This document shows, piece after piece, positions 42,465 through 52,075 of a stretch of 64,000 nt of DNA. Origin of the DNA: Lactococcus garvieae (GTDB taxonomy: Bacteria; Bacillota; Bacilli; Lactobacillales; Streptococcaceae); the NCBI RefSeq assembly GCF_016758115.1, contig NZ_WIVG01000005.1, forward strand, positions 1 through 64,000. The letters are read 5' to 3'. Positions within the stretch are counted from its first letter, which is position 1, and every line of letters begins with the position of its first letter. A model generated the notes under the pieces. The model ran no database searches and was not told the DNA's origin. It was given only the letters and a program-made list of their open reading frames with translations. A program made the translations under genes and the position numbers.

Positions 42465-43655
42465 ATGACTTCAAAAGTTTTAACGGAGTTCCTCGAAAAT
42501 GGGCTTGGAAACCTAAAAGAAAAAGGTTTGCTCAACACAATTGACGTGCTAGATAGCGCCAATGGCCCAGAAATTACAGTTGCAGGCAAGAAGATGATTA
42601 ACCTTGCCTCAAACAATTATTTGGGGTTTGCTACACGGCCTGAACTTATTCAGGCAACAAAAGATGCAACAGACAAGTATGGAGCTGGTGCAGGAGCTGT
42701 ACGTACAATTAATGGAACGCTTGATATTCATATTGAGCTTGAGAAGACCATTGCCGAGTTCAAAGGTACTGAAGCTGCGATAGCTTTTCAGTCTGGCTTC
42801 AATTGTAACATGGGAGCTATCAGTGCAGTTATGAAAAAAGGAGATGCCATCCTTTCAGACGAGCTTAACCATGCTTCAATTATTGATGGCTGTCGTCTCT
42901 CAGGGGCTAAGATTATTCGTGTTAAACACCAAGACATGGCTGATCTTGAAGCGAAAGCAAAAGAGGCAACAGAATCAGGCGAATATAATAAAGTAATGTA
43001 CATCACAGACGGTGTATTCTCAATGGATGGTGATATTGCTAAACTTCCAGAAATTGTAGAAATTGCTGAAAAATATAATCTAATCACTTATGTTGACGAT
43101 GCACATGGCTCAGGCGTTATGGGTGGTGGTGCTGGTACTGTAAAACATTTTGGATTGCAGGATAAAATTGACTTCCAAATCGGTACTCTCTCAAAAGCAA
43201 TCGGCGTAGTTGGGGGATATGTTGCAGGATCAAAACTTTTGGTTGACTGGTTGAAGTCACAAGGGCGTCCTTTCCTCTTCTCAACTTCATTGACACCTGG
43301 TGCAGCCGCAGCTGCAAAAGAAGCCTTTGTATTGATGCATGATCATCCAGAATATGTAGAGACACTTTGGGACAATGCGAAATATTTCAAAGAAGAATTA
43401 CAAAAAGCTGGTTTTGATACAGGTGTATCAGAAACACCAATCACACCTGTAATCTTGGGAGATGAAGCAAAAACACAAGAGTTTTCTAAGAAACTGATTG
43501 AAAATGGTGTTTATGTGAAACCTATCGTTTTCCCAACTGTACCACTCGGAACAGGTCGTGTTCGTGCAATGCCAACAGCAGCACATACTAAAGAGATGTT
43601 AGACCAAGCAGTTGCTGTCTTTGCCAAAGTAGGGAAAGAGATTGGTTTAATCTAA
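42465..43655 (+). CDS. kbl: Glycine C-acetyltransferase (2-amino-3-ketobutyrate CoA ligase)
   Basis: This is a 396-residue PLP enzyme of the alpha-oxoamine synthase family. Landmarks: [35 protein letters not shown] (~205), and the PLP lysine in [14 protein letters not shown] (~243). With tdh 66 bp downstream it turns threonine into glycine and acetyl-CoA through 2-amino-3-ketobutyrate. The family also includes biotin and haem synthases, but the tdh neighbour decides the call. Confidence 0.9.
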   Translation: MTSKVLTEFLENGLGNLKEKGLLNTIDVLDSANGPEITVAGKKMINLASNNYLGFATRPELIQATKDATDKYGAGAGAVRTINGTLDIHIELEKTIAEFKGTEAAIAFQSGFNCNMGAISAVMKKGDAILSDELNHASIIDGCRLSGAKIIRVKHQDMADLEAKAKEATESGEYNKVMYITDGVFSMDGDIAKLPEIVEIAEKYNLITYVDDAHGSGVMGGGAGTVKHFGLQDKIDFQIGTLSKAIGVVGGYVAGSKLLVDWLKSQGRPFLFSTSLTPGAAAAAKEAFVLMHDHPEYVETLWDNAKYFKEELQKAGFDTGVSETPITPVILGDEAKTQEFSKKLIENGVYVKPIVFPTVPLGTGRVRAMPTAAHTKEMLDQAVAVFAKVGKEIGLI

Positions 43656-43721
43656 GCTCTGTCCTAGCAAAATTATTCCTATCGTAACTAAACATATATC
43701 AAATATATTGGAGAAAATAAA

Positions 43722-44675
43722 ATGAAAAAAGTACTCATCACAGGCGCACTTGGACAAATTGGTTCAGAATTGACGGAACGTCTTCGCAATGATCTTGGAG
43801 TTGATAATGTTATCGCAACTGACATCCGCGAAGTTGAAGGAAATCCAGTTGTGACAGATGGACATTTTGAAATCTTGGATGTCATGGACCATGAAAAGAT
43901 GCTGAAGATTGCCAAAGATAATGGTGTAGACACAATTATTCATTTGGCTTCACTTCTCTCTGCAGTAGCAGAAGCGAAGCCACAATTTGCTTGGAAGCTC
44001 AATATGGGTGGATTGGTTAATGCTTTGGAAACAGCGCGTGAGCTTGGTCTACAATACTTCTCACCATCATCTATTGCTGCATTTGGCCCAAGTACTCCGA
44101 TGGACAACACACCGCAAGTGACAATTCAACGTCCAAATACTATGTATGGTGTGACGAAAGTTTCTATGGAGCTGCTTTGTGACTATTACTATACGAAGTT
44201 TGGTGTAGATACACGTGGTGTACGTTTCCCAGGATTGATTTCATACAAGACCTTGCCTGGTGGTGGTACAACAGACTATGCTGTTGATATCTACTATGAA
44301 GCAATCAAAAATGGTCACTATTCAAGCTTTATCGCTGAAGGAACTAAGATGGACATGATGTACATGCCTGATGCTATTGATGCCATTGTTGACTTGATGA
44401 ACGCACCAGCAGACAAATTAGTCAACCGTAATGCCTTCAATATTACAGCTATGAGTTTTGCACCAGAAGAAATTGCTGCTTCGATTAAAAAGTTCATGCC
44501 TGACTTTACAATGGATTACGATGTAGATCCTGTACGACAAGCTATTGCAGACAGCTGGCCAAACTCTATCGATGCGACATGCGCGAAAGAAGAATGGGGC
44601 TTCAATCCTAAATACGACTTGGATGCGATGACTAAGGATATGCTTGAAAAACTTACTGAAAAATTAAAAGGTTGA
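43722..44675 (+). CDS. tdh: SDR-type L-threonine 3-dehydrogenase
   Basis: This is a 317-residue extended SDR protein with GGAG before ATG. NAD fold VLITGALGQIGSELTERL (4-21); catalytic YxxxK in TMYGVTKVSMELL (~Y142). It is not the zinc-alcohol-dehydrogenase type of E. coli Tdh but the UDP-galactose-epimerase-like Tdh known from other bacteria. It feeds the Kbl reaction. The neighbouring permease may import threonine. Confidence 0.85.
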   Translation: MKKVLITGALGQIGSELTERLRNDLGVDNVIATDIREVEGNPVVTDGHFEILDVMDHEKMLKIAKDNGVDTIIHLASLLSAVAEAKPQFAWKLNMGGLVNALETARELGLQYFSPSSIAAFGPSTPMDNTPQVTIQRPNTMYGVTKVSMELLCDYYYTKFGVDTRGVRFPGLISYKTLPGGGTTDYAVDIYYEAIKNGHYSSFIAEGTKMDMMYMPDAIDAIVDLMNAPADKLVNRNAFNITAMSFAPEEIAASIKKFMPDFTMDYDVDPVRQAIADSWPNSIDATCAKEEWGFNPKYDLDAMTKDMLEKLTEKLKG

Positions 44676-44717
44676 GAAAACTAAGTTCACTCTATCACAA
44701 GTTTAAAAAATATGATA

Positions 44718-44756
44718 AAATTAGAGAGTAATCGGTTTCGAGATTACTCTCTAATG
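44718..44756 (+). terminator. Strong hairpin after tdh
   Basis: TTAGAGAGTAATC pairs with GATTACTCTCTAA. It has no long T-run, so it may also be an mRNA-stabilising structure. Confidence 0.5.
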
Positions 44757-44825
44757 CTAATTTTAGTAATCAACGTTAAGACAATATTAATCTTGTCAAA
44801 ATTTATCTTTTAAAGAGGAGCTCTT

Positions 44826-46184
44826 ATGGAACAAAAAAATGAAATGAAGCGTACGCTTGGTTTCTTTCCTGCCCTTACGACGGTAATGGGCACGGTTATT
44901 GGTGCAGGTGTATTCTTTAAAGCAGGTCGAGTTGCGGAACTGACGGGCCAGGCTGGATTACACATATTGGTTTGGGTACTTGGTGGTATTATTTCGATTT
45001 GTGGTGGGTTAACTGCTGCAGAGCTTGCAGCAGCTATTCCAGAAACAGGTGGGATGATACGTTATATCCAACGTGGTTTTGGTAAACGCTGGTCCTTTCT
45101 CTTAGGCTGGGCACAATCAATCATATACTTCCCCGCAAATATTGCAGCGCTTGCTGTCGTGTTTGGAACACAATTTTTGAATTTGTTTGGAATGAATGTG
45201 AGTGCGGCCAATACAGCTATTGTTGGTGTTATTGCAGCTGTTTCAGTTACCTTGATTAACTTTATCAGTTCAAAAGCTGGTGGTGCTTTACAATCAGTAA
45301 CAACCGTAATTAAGCTTATCCCAATCGCCTTGATTGTTATCGTTGGCTTACTTCGTCCCGGTGGGGTTGAGTTTCAGCTTCTGCCGATCCAGGCAGGGCA
45401 AAACTTGTCGTTGGCTTCAGCTATTGGTTCAGGTTTGCTGGCTACAATGTTTGCCTATGATGGCTGGATTTATGCAGGAAATATCGCTGGAGAAATGAAA
45501 AATCCAGCGAAACATTTGCCACGTGCGATTATCCTCGGGATTGTTGCTATCATGTTTGTCTATATCTTTGTTAACGCGGCCTACATCCGTACTTTAGGTA
45601 TCCCAACATTGATGGAAAATGATCCTAATCTTCCTGCTATGGTAGCCGATAAGATATTTGGGGGTATGGGAGGTAAACTTGTTACCATTGGTATCCTGAT
45701 ATCTGTTTATGGAACAATCAACGGCTATTCTATGACAGGTATGCGTGCTTCTTATGCTTTGGCGACAGAAAAGTCTTTCCCATTTTGGAAAACTTTCCAA
45801 AAACTTTCAGCAAGTGGTGTTCCAGTAAATTCAGGTATACTTCAAGTTGCTATTGCTGCAATCATGTTGGTTGTGACTATGTTCTCAAGCGATGCCTTTG
45901 ATTTCCTTACAAATATGTTGATATTTGTAATTTGGATTTTCTATACTATGGTCTTTATTACGGTATTTATCTTGCGTAAGAAAGAGCCAGAACTGGCACG
46001 ACCATACAAGGTGCCACTCTATCCGATTATCCCAATTATCGCAATCGGCGGTGGTGTCTTCATCTTGTTCATGACTTTGATCAGCTCAGACTATATGAGT
46101 AATCAAATTCCAGCCTTAGTTGGTGTCATCTTTACATTAATTGGTCTTCCTATTTATAGCCATTTAGATAAGAAATACCATTGA
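44826..46184 (+). CDS. APC-family amino-acid permease
   Basis: This 452-residue protein has 12 predicted membrane helices. TTVMGTVIGAGVFFKAGRVA (helix 1 with the GxG substrate loop) and AYDGWIYAGNIAGEMKNPAKH (helix 6 and the following loop) are typical APC motifs. AGAGGAG lies before ATG 44826. It closely resembles the permease at 60577 over its whole length. The neighbouring threonine-degrading genes suggest threonine, serine or alanine as substrate. Confidence 0.85.
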   Translation: MEQKNEMKRTLGFFPALTTVMGTVIGAGVFFKAGRVAELTGQAGLHILVWVLGGIISICGGLTAAELAAAIPETGGMIRYIQRGFGKRWSFLLGWAQSIIYFPANIAALAVVFGTQFLNLFGMNVSAANTAIVGVIAAVSVTLINFISSKAGGALQSVTTVIKLIPIALIVIVGLLRPGGVEFQLLPIQAGQNLSLASAIGSGLLATMFAYDGWIYAGNIAGEMKNPAKHLPRAIILGIVAIMFVYIFVNAAYIRTLGIPTLMENDPNLPAMVADKIFGGMGGKLVTIGILISVYGTINGYSMTGMRASYALATEKSFPFWKTFQKLSASGVPVNSGILQVAIAAIMLVVTMFSSDAFDFLTNMLIFVIWIFYTMVFITVFILRKKEPELARPYKVPLYPIIPIIAIGGGVFILFMTLISSDYMSNQIPALVGVIFTLIGLPIYSHLDKKYH

Positions 46185-46194
46185 TAAAATGGGA

Positions 46195-46241
46195 AAAACG
46201 CTCAAAGTTTGCACAGGAGTGCTATAACTGAGCGTTTTTTG
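46195..46241 (+). terminator. Terminator after the permease
   Basis: AAAACGCTCA and TGAGCGTTTTTT pair across a 25-nt loop. Confidence 0.7.
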
Positions 46242-46353
46242 TGTGGGATTAGTAAAGTCATTGGCTAAGGCGGAAGCAAAATGATTGAGCATAATTTGAG
46301 ACTTGACAAGGCCTCTAGCAAGTCAAGCTCTCCTATCTGCCAATCATACTAGA

Positions 46354-46548
46354 CTAAAGCTCCTCTTTTTTGGGTTTCGTACTATAAATAATTGATACGG
46401 CTAAACTTGAGCGAGTATGCTGAAACTGCTGTTCTAAAACGTAGTAACCGTCATCCGCCAGTTCTTTTAGAAAAGCATTTACTTTTTTATCGAATACAGA
46501 TGAGCTGTTTTCAGAAACGATATTTTCCATTATTGTTTTGCATTTCAT
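46354..46548 (-). CDS. Cse60-like small protein
   Basis: This 64-residue protein has AGGAGG 6 nt before ATG 46548. The core FDKKVNAFLKELADDGYYVL, then QHTRSSLAVSIIYSTK resembles the Cse60 family, small proteins first seen in Bacillus sporulation but common in lactic acid bacteria. Lactococcus does not sporulate, so the role is unknown. A second member lies at 63184-63342. Confidence 0.6.
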   Translation of the reverse strand: MKCKTIMENIVSENSSSVFDKKVNAFLKELADDGYYVLEQQFQHTRSSLAVSIIYSTKPKKEEL

Positions 46549-47068
46549 AACGAACCTCCTACTTGTTTTTTATCCCTAGTACATCTCTATGTTTCACGCT
46601 TTTAATAAGCATGGCACATAGAGTTTTTCTAAAAGCGAGATGCCACAGTTGAGAGTTTTAAGGAGAAGGGATATGCCTATAACCGTTTATCGTGAGTCAT
46701 ACACGTTTCTTATCCAAAGCTTATTTACGGAAAAAGGGCTGCTGGTTTATTCCTTACTTCTAAGGCACCCTCCTCCTATTCCTATACAAGCTCTTTTATC
46801 CCATCAGTGGTTGTACGTTTGCAGCCCCTTTATATTAATAATTATATAATATTTTTACAGATAAATGAATACGAAAACTTCATTTTTGGATAGAGAGCTT
46901 ATCCAAGACAAAACAGGGGGAACGGTCATTTTCGGTAGAACAGATACGGCTGTAATAGCTTTGATGAAACATGTTAGTTTCCTTGGAGCAATTGGGGATT
47001 ACAATCTTTATCTAGCACAAAAGCTGAGAACTGGGTGCTCCTTAATTCATTTTCTATCTATGAAGTAG
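46549..47068. other. Stretch without a supported gene
   Basis: Open frames at 46640-46849 and 46865-47068 lack ribosome binding sites and have unnatural composition. I see nothing else convincing. Confidence 0.4.
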
Positions 47069-47097
47069 TTGACCTTATTGAGGCGGTATGTTACACT
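47069..47097 (+). promoter_or_regulatory. Promoter placing the start at the ATG (leaderless)
   Basis: TTGACC (47069-47074), 17 bp, TACACT (47092-47097). The ATG at 47104 is 7 nt after the -10, and no ribosome binding site lies between. Confidence 0.6.
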
Positions 47098-47103
47098 TTG
47101 CAT

Positions 47104-47616
47104 ATGAAAAAACTACTGGTACTGATTGACTTTCAAAATGACTTTATAGATGGCTCTTTGGGAACAGCTGAAGCACAAACTATTGTTCCGAGAGTGGTTG
47201 AGAAGCTTAATACTTATAAAGAGAGTGAACGCTTGGCGACACAAGACACACACTTTGAAGACTACTTAACAACGCAAGAAGGAAAGAATCTGCCCGTGCT
47301 TCATTGTCAAAAAGGAACAAAGGGTTGGGAAATTCGAAAAGAAGCTCAGGTAGGCTTTAAACGGGTCTTTGAAAAAAATATTTTCGGTTCAATACAGCTT
47401 GCAGAATACATTAGGGATGAGAGGGTTGAACAGGTAGAACTCATTGGTATCTGTACGGATATCTGTGTGATTTCAAATGCAATGCTGATTAAATCTTTTG
47501 CACCTGAAGTGAAAATTATTGTAGATGCCTCTTGTTGTGCTGGGGTCACGCCTGAAAGTCACGGTGCAGCGCTGGAAACAATGAAATCTTGCCAAATTCA
47601 TATTATCAATGAATAA
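47104..47616 (+). CDS. Cysteine hydrolase (isochorismatase/nicotinamidase family)
   Basis: This is a 170-residue protein. LVLIDFQNDFIDGSLG (catalytic Asp, residue ~9), HCQKGTKGWEI, and GICTDICVISNAMLIK with the nucleophile-type Cys of the family. Small members deaminate nicotinamide or hydrolyse related amides. I place the start at ATG 47104, since earlier ATGs precede the promoter. The pseudogene at 59860-60270 is a decayed second member. A terminator follows at 47617-47650. Confidence 0.8.
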   Translation: MKKLLVLIDFQNDFIDGSLGTAEAQTIVPRVVEKLNTYKESERLATQDTHFEDYLTTQEGKNLPVLHCQKGTKGWEIRKEAQVGFKRVFEKNIFGSIQLAEYIRDERVEQVELIGICTDICVISNAMLIKSFAPEVKIIVDASCCAGVTPESHGAALETMKSCQIHIINE

Positions 47617-47650
47617 AGAAGAGCACATGGATCAGCTCTTTTTATTTTTC
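47617..47650 (+). terminator. Terminator after the cysteine hydrolase
   Basis: AAGAGC...GCTCTT followed by TTTATTTTT. Confidence 0.7.
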
Positions 47651-47656
47651 CTTGTA

Positions 47657-47714
47657 ACACTATATATAGTGTGCTTTCTTTTATTTTCATGAAAATAGAT
47701 ACTATATATAGTGG
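47657..47714. promoter_or_regulatory. Pair of NrdR boxes upstream of nrdD
   Basis: ACACTATATATAGTGT (47657-47672, a perfect palindrome) and ATACTATATATAGTGG (47699-47714) match the NrdR repressor box. Their centres are 42 bp apart, four helical turns. NrdR represses ribonucleotide reductase genes when dATP is high. Confidence 0.8.
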
Positions 47715-47777
47715 AAAAAGCAAAAGTTATTTGATAGAATAGAAGGCAAGGAATTAAAAAAATAGGAGAGCAAATCA

Positions 47778-50015
47778 ATGAAGGTGGTTGAAGAAAGCCT
47801 GGTAGAGGTTCAAGAAATTAGCGTTATAAAACGTGATGGACGTTCTGTAAAGTTCGACAGTAGCAAAATTTTTGATGCTTTAAAAAAGGCTGGTGATGAG
47901 GTGATACCACCAGTTTCGGAGACACGTATCGCTGAAATCTGTGATCGTGTGGTTCACGAAATTTTTACACGTTTCACGGACAATGTAAAGATTTATGAAA
48001 TTCAGAGTATCGTTGAGCATACCTTGATGGAACTCGGGGAAACAAAGTGGGCAGAGGTTTATACGACATATCGTACACAGCGCGATCTTGAAAGAAGTAA
48101 AGCCACAGATATTAACTTTACTATCGAAAAGCTTATTAACAAAGACCACACAGTTGTTAACGAGAACGCCAACAAGGACAGTGATGTTTTTAATACACAA
48201 CGTGACCTGACAGCAGGAGCAGTTTCTAAAGCAATTGGCTTGAAGATGCTTCCTCCTCATGTGGCTAATGCCCATCAAAAAGGAGAAATTCACTACCATG
48301 ATTTGGATTACTCTCCTTTTACAACCATGTCAAATTGCTGTTTGATTAACTTTAAAAATATGTTTGAAAATGGCTTTAAACTAGGGAATGCACAGGTGGA
48401 TTCACCTAAATCTATTCAAACAGCGACAGCTCAAGCTTCACAAATTATCGCAAACGTAGCGAGTTCGCAATATGGTGGTTGTTCATTTGACCGTGCTGAT
48501 GAAATTTTGGCACCTTATGCAAAATTGAACTATGCGAAGCATTTAAAAGATGCGGAAGAGTGGATTGAGCAGCCTGAAAAACGTGAAGCATATGCTAAAG
48601 CAAAGACCAAAAAAGACATCTATGATGCTATGCAGTCTTTGGAATATGAAATCAACACGCTTTTCACTTCGAATGGGCAAACGCCGTTTGTCACAGTTGG
48701 ATTTGGTTTGGGAGAAGACTGGTATGCACGTGAAATTCAAAAAGCAATTTTGAAAGTACGTATCGGTGGTTTAGGTAAGGAACACCGTACAGCAATCTTC
48801 CCTAAGTTAATCTTTACACTCAAACGTGGGCTCAACCTTGAGGTGGGAACCCCGAACTATGATATTAAGAACTTAGCGCTGGAATGCGCGACAAAGCGGA
48901 TGTATCCAGATATCTTATCTTATGATAAGATTGTTGAACTGACAGGCTCATTTAAAGCCAGCATGGGTTGCCGTAGTTTCCTTCATGGCTGGAAAGATGA
49001 AAATGGCAGGGATGTTACAGCTGGACGTAGCAATCTCGGTGTTGTTACGGTTAATCTCCCGCGTATTGCTCTGGAGGCAGCAGGCGATAAAGAAAAGTTC
49101 TGGGAAATCTTTGATGAACGCATTGCGATTGCTAAAGATGCTTTGGTCTTCCGTGTCAACCGGGCAAAGGAAGCTCAACCCAAAAATGCGCCTATCCTCT
49201 TTATGAATGGAGCTTTGGGGCGCTTGAATGCGGAAGACTCAGTAGACGAACTTTATAAAAATGATCGGGCAACTGTTTCTCTTGGCTATATCGGGCTTTA
49301 TGAAGTTGCGACAAGTTTTTATGGACCAACCTGGGAAAACAATAAGGAAGCAAAAGACTTTACTCTTGAAATAGTGAAACGCATGAATCAAGAGTGTAAA
49401 GACTGGAGTCAAGAAACGGGTTATCATTTCTCAGTGTATTCTACACCAAGTGAAAGTCTGACAGACCGTTTCTGCCGTATGGACAAAGAAAAATTTGGCT
49501 CAGTGGCTGACATTACTGACAAAGATTACTATACCAACAGTTTCCACTATGATGTACGTAAAAATCCAACACCATTTGAAAAATTGGAGTTTGAAAAAGA
49601 TTACCCCGTTTATGCAAATGGCGGATTTATCCATTATGCTGAATATCCAATGATTCAACAAAATCCTCGTGCGCTTGAAGCTGTTTGGGACTTTGCTTAT
49701 GACCGTATCGGCTATCTGGGAACAAATGCACCTATCGACCACTGCTATGAATGTGGTTTCGAAGGTGATTTCACAGCGACAGAGCGAGGTTTTAAATGTC
49801 CACAATGTGGAAATACAAATCCTCAAACTTGCGATGTTGTGAAACGTACCTGTGGCTATCTTGGAAATCCTCAAGCAAGACCAATGGTTCATGGGCGCCA
49901 TAAAGAAATATCATCGCGAGTGAAGCACATGAATGGTTCAGTAGGTGTTCTCCGAGATGGGGAGAGTATTGATAGTGAAGAAGTGGATCATGTTAAAAGT
50001 AAATTTGTGAAATAA
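47778..50015 (+). CDS. nrdD: Anaerobic ribonucleoside-triphosphate reductase
   Basis: This 745-residue protein has AGGAGA before ATG. An ATP-cone (VIKRDGRSVKFDSSKIFDAL, residues 15 to ~105) precedes the glycyl-radical catalytic domain. A zinc site of four Cys lies near 655-675 (HCYECGF ... CPQCGN), and the glycyl-radical loop RTCGYLGN near 690 marks the C-terminus. It reduces NTPs to dNTPs without oxygen after activation by NrdG. In contrast to many genomes nrdG is not adjacent: a permease lies between them. NrdR boxes lie upstream. Confidence 0.95.
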   Translation: MKVVEESLVEVQEISVIKRDGRSVKFDSSKIFDALKKAGDEVIPPVSETRIAEICDRVVHEIFTRFTDNVKIYEIQSIVEHTLMELGETKWAEVYTTYRTQRDLERSKATDINFTIEKLINKDHTVVNENANKDSDVFNTQRDLTAGAVSKAIGLKMLPPHVANAHQKGEIHYHDLDYSPFTTMSNCCLINFKNMFENGFKLGNAQVDSPKSIQTATAQASQIIANVASSQYGGCSFDRADEILAPYAKLNYAKHLKDAEEWIEQPEKREAYAKAKTKKDIYDAMQSLEYEINTLFTSNGQTPFVTVGFGLGEDWYAREIQKAILKVRIGGLGKEHRTAIFPKLIFTLKRGLNLEVGTPNYDIKNLALECATKRMYPDILSYDKIVELTGSFKASMGCRSFLHGWKDENGRDVTAGRSNLGVVTVNLPRIALEAAGDKEKFWEIFDERIAIAKDALVFRVNRAKEAQPKNAPILFMNGALGRLNAEDSVDELYKNDRATVSLGYIGLYEVATSFYGPTWENNKEAKDFTLEIVKRMNQECKDWSQETGYHFSVYSTPSESLTDRFCRMDKEKFGSVADITDKDYYTNSFHYDVRKNPTPFEKLEFEKDYPVYANGGFIHYAEYPMIQQNPRALEAVWDFAYDRIGYLGTNAPIDHCYECGFEGDFTATERGFKCPQCGNTNPQTCDVVKRTCGYLGNPQARPMVHGRHKEISSRVKHMNGSVGVLRDGESIDSEEVDHVKSKFVK

Positions 50016-50046
50016 AGGCCAGAAAATAGACGAGATTTTAAAACAT

Positions 50047-50097
50047 AAAAAATGTTCAACTGGGTTCCAAAGAGTCCTGCAGTTGAACGTTTTTTTA
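50047..50097 (+). terminator. nrdD terminator
   Basis: GTTCAACTG and CAGTTGAAC pair across a 17-nt loop, followed by GTTTTTTT. Confidence 0.75.
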
Positions 50098-50212
50098 TTT
50101 TGGCATTTTGTGTTAGAATCAGTCAATTTTCTACATTTTTTCCAGTTTCTTTCATATCAGAGTATAGGAAGGGAGGGGGTGTTAGGTTGTTAGGGAATTT
50201 TTAGATATGAAA

Positions 50213-50241
50213 TTGACAGTACTTAAGTTTTGTTCTATAAT
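50213..50241 (+). promoter_or_regulatory. Consensus promoter of the antiporter gene
   Basis: TTGACA (50213-50218), 17 bp, TATAAT (50236-50241), about 80 bp before the gene. Confidence 0.8.
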
Positions 50242-50322
50242 CTTAGTGTAACCGCTTTTTTAATTAAATATCTGAAAAATACTCTGTCTTGTCCGCAGAG
50301 TGAAAAAAATTTAAGGAGTCAT

Positions 50323-51768
50323 ATGGACACTAAAAAAATCAGATGGTTTACCGTCGCATTTATTGCCTTCAACATGGTTTGGGGGATGGGAAATGTGGTT
50401 AATAACTTTGCCCAGCAAGGGATTACTGTTGTGACCTCATGGATTTTGATTCTGGCGCTTTATTTTGTCCCTTACGGACTTATTGTTGGTCAGCTAGGGT
50501 CAACTTTTAAAGACAGTAAAGGAGGAGTGAGTTCATGGGTTGAGCGAACTTCCACAAAACGTTTGGCTTATTATGCAGCATGGACGTATTGGGTAGTGCA
50601 TATTCCTTACTTGGCACAAAAACCTCAAGCTATTTTAATTGCCTTTGGCTGGATTGGTCGAGGAGATGGTCAACTGGTAAGTTTGATGTCAGTTCCGCTT
50701 GTGGCTGTCCTTTCCCTGCTTATTTTCTTACTTTTCCTCTGGCTTGCAACCAAAGGGTTAAACACGCTTAAAGTCATTGGGGGTTTTGCCGGAACAGCAA
50801 TGTTTGTCATGAGTTTACTCTTTATTGTTATGGCAGTTAGTGTCCCATTTATCTCGAAAAACTTTGCTATTGCGACACCAGATATGGGGAATATCAGTAC
50901 CTATATTCCTAAGTTTGACTTTAGCTACTTTACGACAATCTCAATGCTGGTTTTTGCAGTGGGTGGTGCAGAAAAGATATCACCCTATGTTAACCAAATG
51001 AAGAGTCCAGCACGCGAGTTTCCAAAAGCGATGATTATATTGGCTGCTATGGTAGGAGTCTGTGCTATTCTTGGTTCAATAGCGATGGGGCTGCTCTTTA
51101 CAAGTGGAAATCTTCCAGAGGACTTGATGGCAAATGGAGCCTATGCCGCCTTCCAGATGCTGGGAGAACACTACGGCATTGGCAATAGTTTAATGTATGT
51201 TTATGCCCTTACGCAAGGTATCGGTCAAATTGCTGCACTTGCTTTTTCAATTGATGCGCCGTTGCGTATCTTGCTTGCGGATGCGGACCCACAATTTGTT
51301 CCAGCTTGGTTGCGTAAAACAACTGCTAAAGGAACGTTGATTAATGGTTTCGTATTGACAGGGATTTTGGTGAGTATCGTTATTTTAATGCCACTGCTTG
51401 GAATTGGAAACATGAACGAACTGGTCAAATGGCTGACAAACCTAAACTCTGTCGTGATGCCGATGCGCTATATGTGGGTATTCTTCGCCTTCATCATGCT
51501 TAACCGTGCGATGAAACACTTTACTTCTGAATACAAATTTATTAAGCAAAAACGTTTGGCAATGTTGGCAGGCGTTTGGTGTTTCTTGTTTACTTTGCTA
51601 GCATGTGTCCTTGGGATGGTACCAAAAGTTGATTTCGCTGCAAATCCATCTGCATGGTGGTTTCAATTGACTTCAAATATCCTGACTCCTGTCGTTTTAA
51701 TTCTTCTGGGTATGCTTCTTCCGTTTATTGCACGCCGTGAGCAAAGAAAATCAAATGATTTAGTCTAA
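50323..51768 (+). CDS. APC amino-acid antiporter (YjeM/GadC-like)
   Basis: This is a 481-residue protein. MDTKKIRWFTVAFIAFNMVW starts at 50323 behind AAGGAG; the longer frame begins at the promoter and is rejected. It has 12 membrane helices, GMGNVVNNFAQQG at helix 1 and FAVGGAEKISPYVNQMKSPA after helix 6, as in the glutamate/GABA-antiporter branch of the APC superfamily. It has its own promoter and terminator (51786-51815). The substrate is not decided. Confidence 0.8.
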   Translation: MDTKKIRWFTVAFIAFNMVWGMGNVVNNFAQQGITVVTSWILILALYFVPYGLIVGQLGSTFKDSKGGVSSWVERTSTKRLAYYAAWTYWVVHIPYLAQKPQAILIAFGWIGRGDGQLVSLMSVPLVAVLSLLIFLLFLWLATKGLNTLKVIGGFAGTAMFVMSLLFIVMAVSVPFISKNFAIATPDMGNISTYIPKFDFSYFTTISMLVFAVGGAEKISPYVNQMKSPAREFPKAMIILAAMVGVCAILGSIAMGLLFTSGNLPEDLMANGAYAAFQMLGEHYGIGNSLMYVYALTQGIGQIAALAFSIDAPLRILLADADPQFVPAWLRKTTAKGTLINGFVLTGILVSIVILMPLLGIGNMNELVKWLTNLNSVVMPMRYMWVFFAFIMLNRAMKHFTSEYKFIKQKRLAMLAGVWCFLFTLLACVLGMVPKVDFAANPSAWWFQLTSNILTPVVLILLGMLLPFIARREQRKSNDLV

Positions 51769-51785
51769 AAAGTAGTATAATATAA

Positions 51786-51815
51786 TGAGTAGTTTCGTGA
51801 GAATTGCTCGTTTTT
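51786..51815 (+). terminator. Terminator of the antiporter gene
   Basis: GAGTAGTTT and GAATTGCTC pair (with G-U) and are followed by GTTTTTT. Confidence 0.6.
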
Positions 51816-51820
51816 TAATG

Positions 51821-52013
51821 TGCTGCTATCATTGTGGCTAAAGCCACTAATGATAGACGCCAATCCCGATAGGGCCTTGTCTGAGCCCCTTATTAGCTGG
51901 GAATCAAAAAAATGTCGTTTTTGATTTCTAGTGTCATATGCTGCTATTATTGCCCCTAAAGGTACTAATGACGGGCGGTAATTCCCAGGAGAATTGTCTG
52001 AGTGTTCTCCTCC
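51821..52013 (+). ncRNA. Tandem structured-RNA-like motif upstream of nrdG
   Basis: Two ~75-nt copies (51821-51896 and 51939-52013) share TGCTGCTATyATT, CTAATGA, AATyCC and a loop TTGTCTGAG. The second hairpin is GGGC/GCCC in copy A and AGGAGAA/TTCTCCT in copy B, so the stem changes on both sides while the loop stays. Copy A's first hairpin is 14 bp. Between the copies is the stem AATCAAAAA/TTTTTGATT. It lies between the antiporter terminator and nrdG, so a tandem riboswitch-like leader or protein-binding RNA is plausible. I do not recognise the class. Confidence 0.5.
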
Positions 52014-52075
52014 TCATTGTGATTGAGGAATGAATTGATAAATTTCAGATAAAATAGAGATAGGAGTAAAGACCG

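Noticed and set aside
46640-47068. Two small plus-strand frames
   Set aside because: Poor composition and no ribosome binding site; the second overlaps the promoter of the cysteine hydrolase.
51821-52013. T-box, SAM, glycine or Mn riboswitch
   Set aside because: The hallmark sequences of those classes (T-box bulge GGTGGNACC, yybP-ykoY, glycine aptamer core) are absent.
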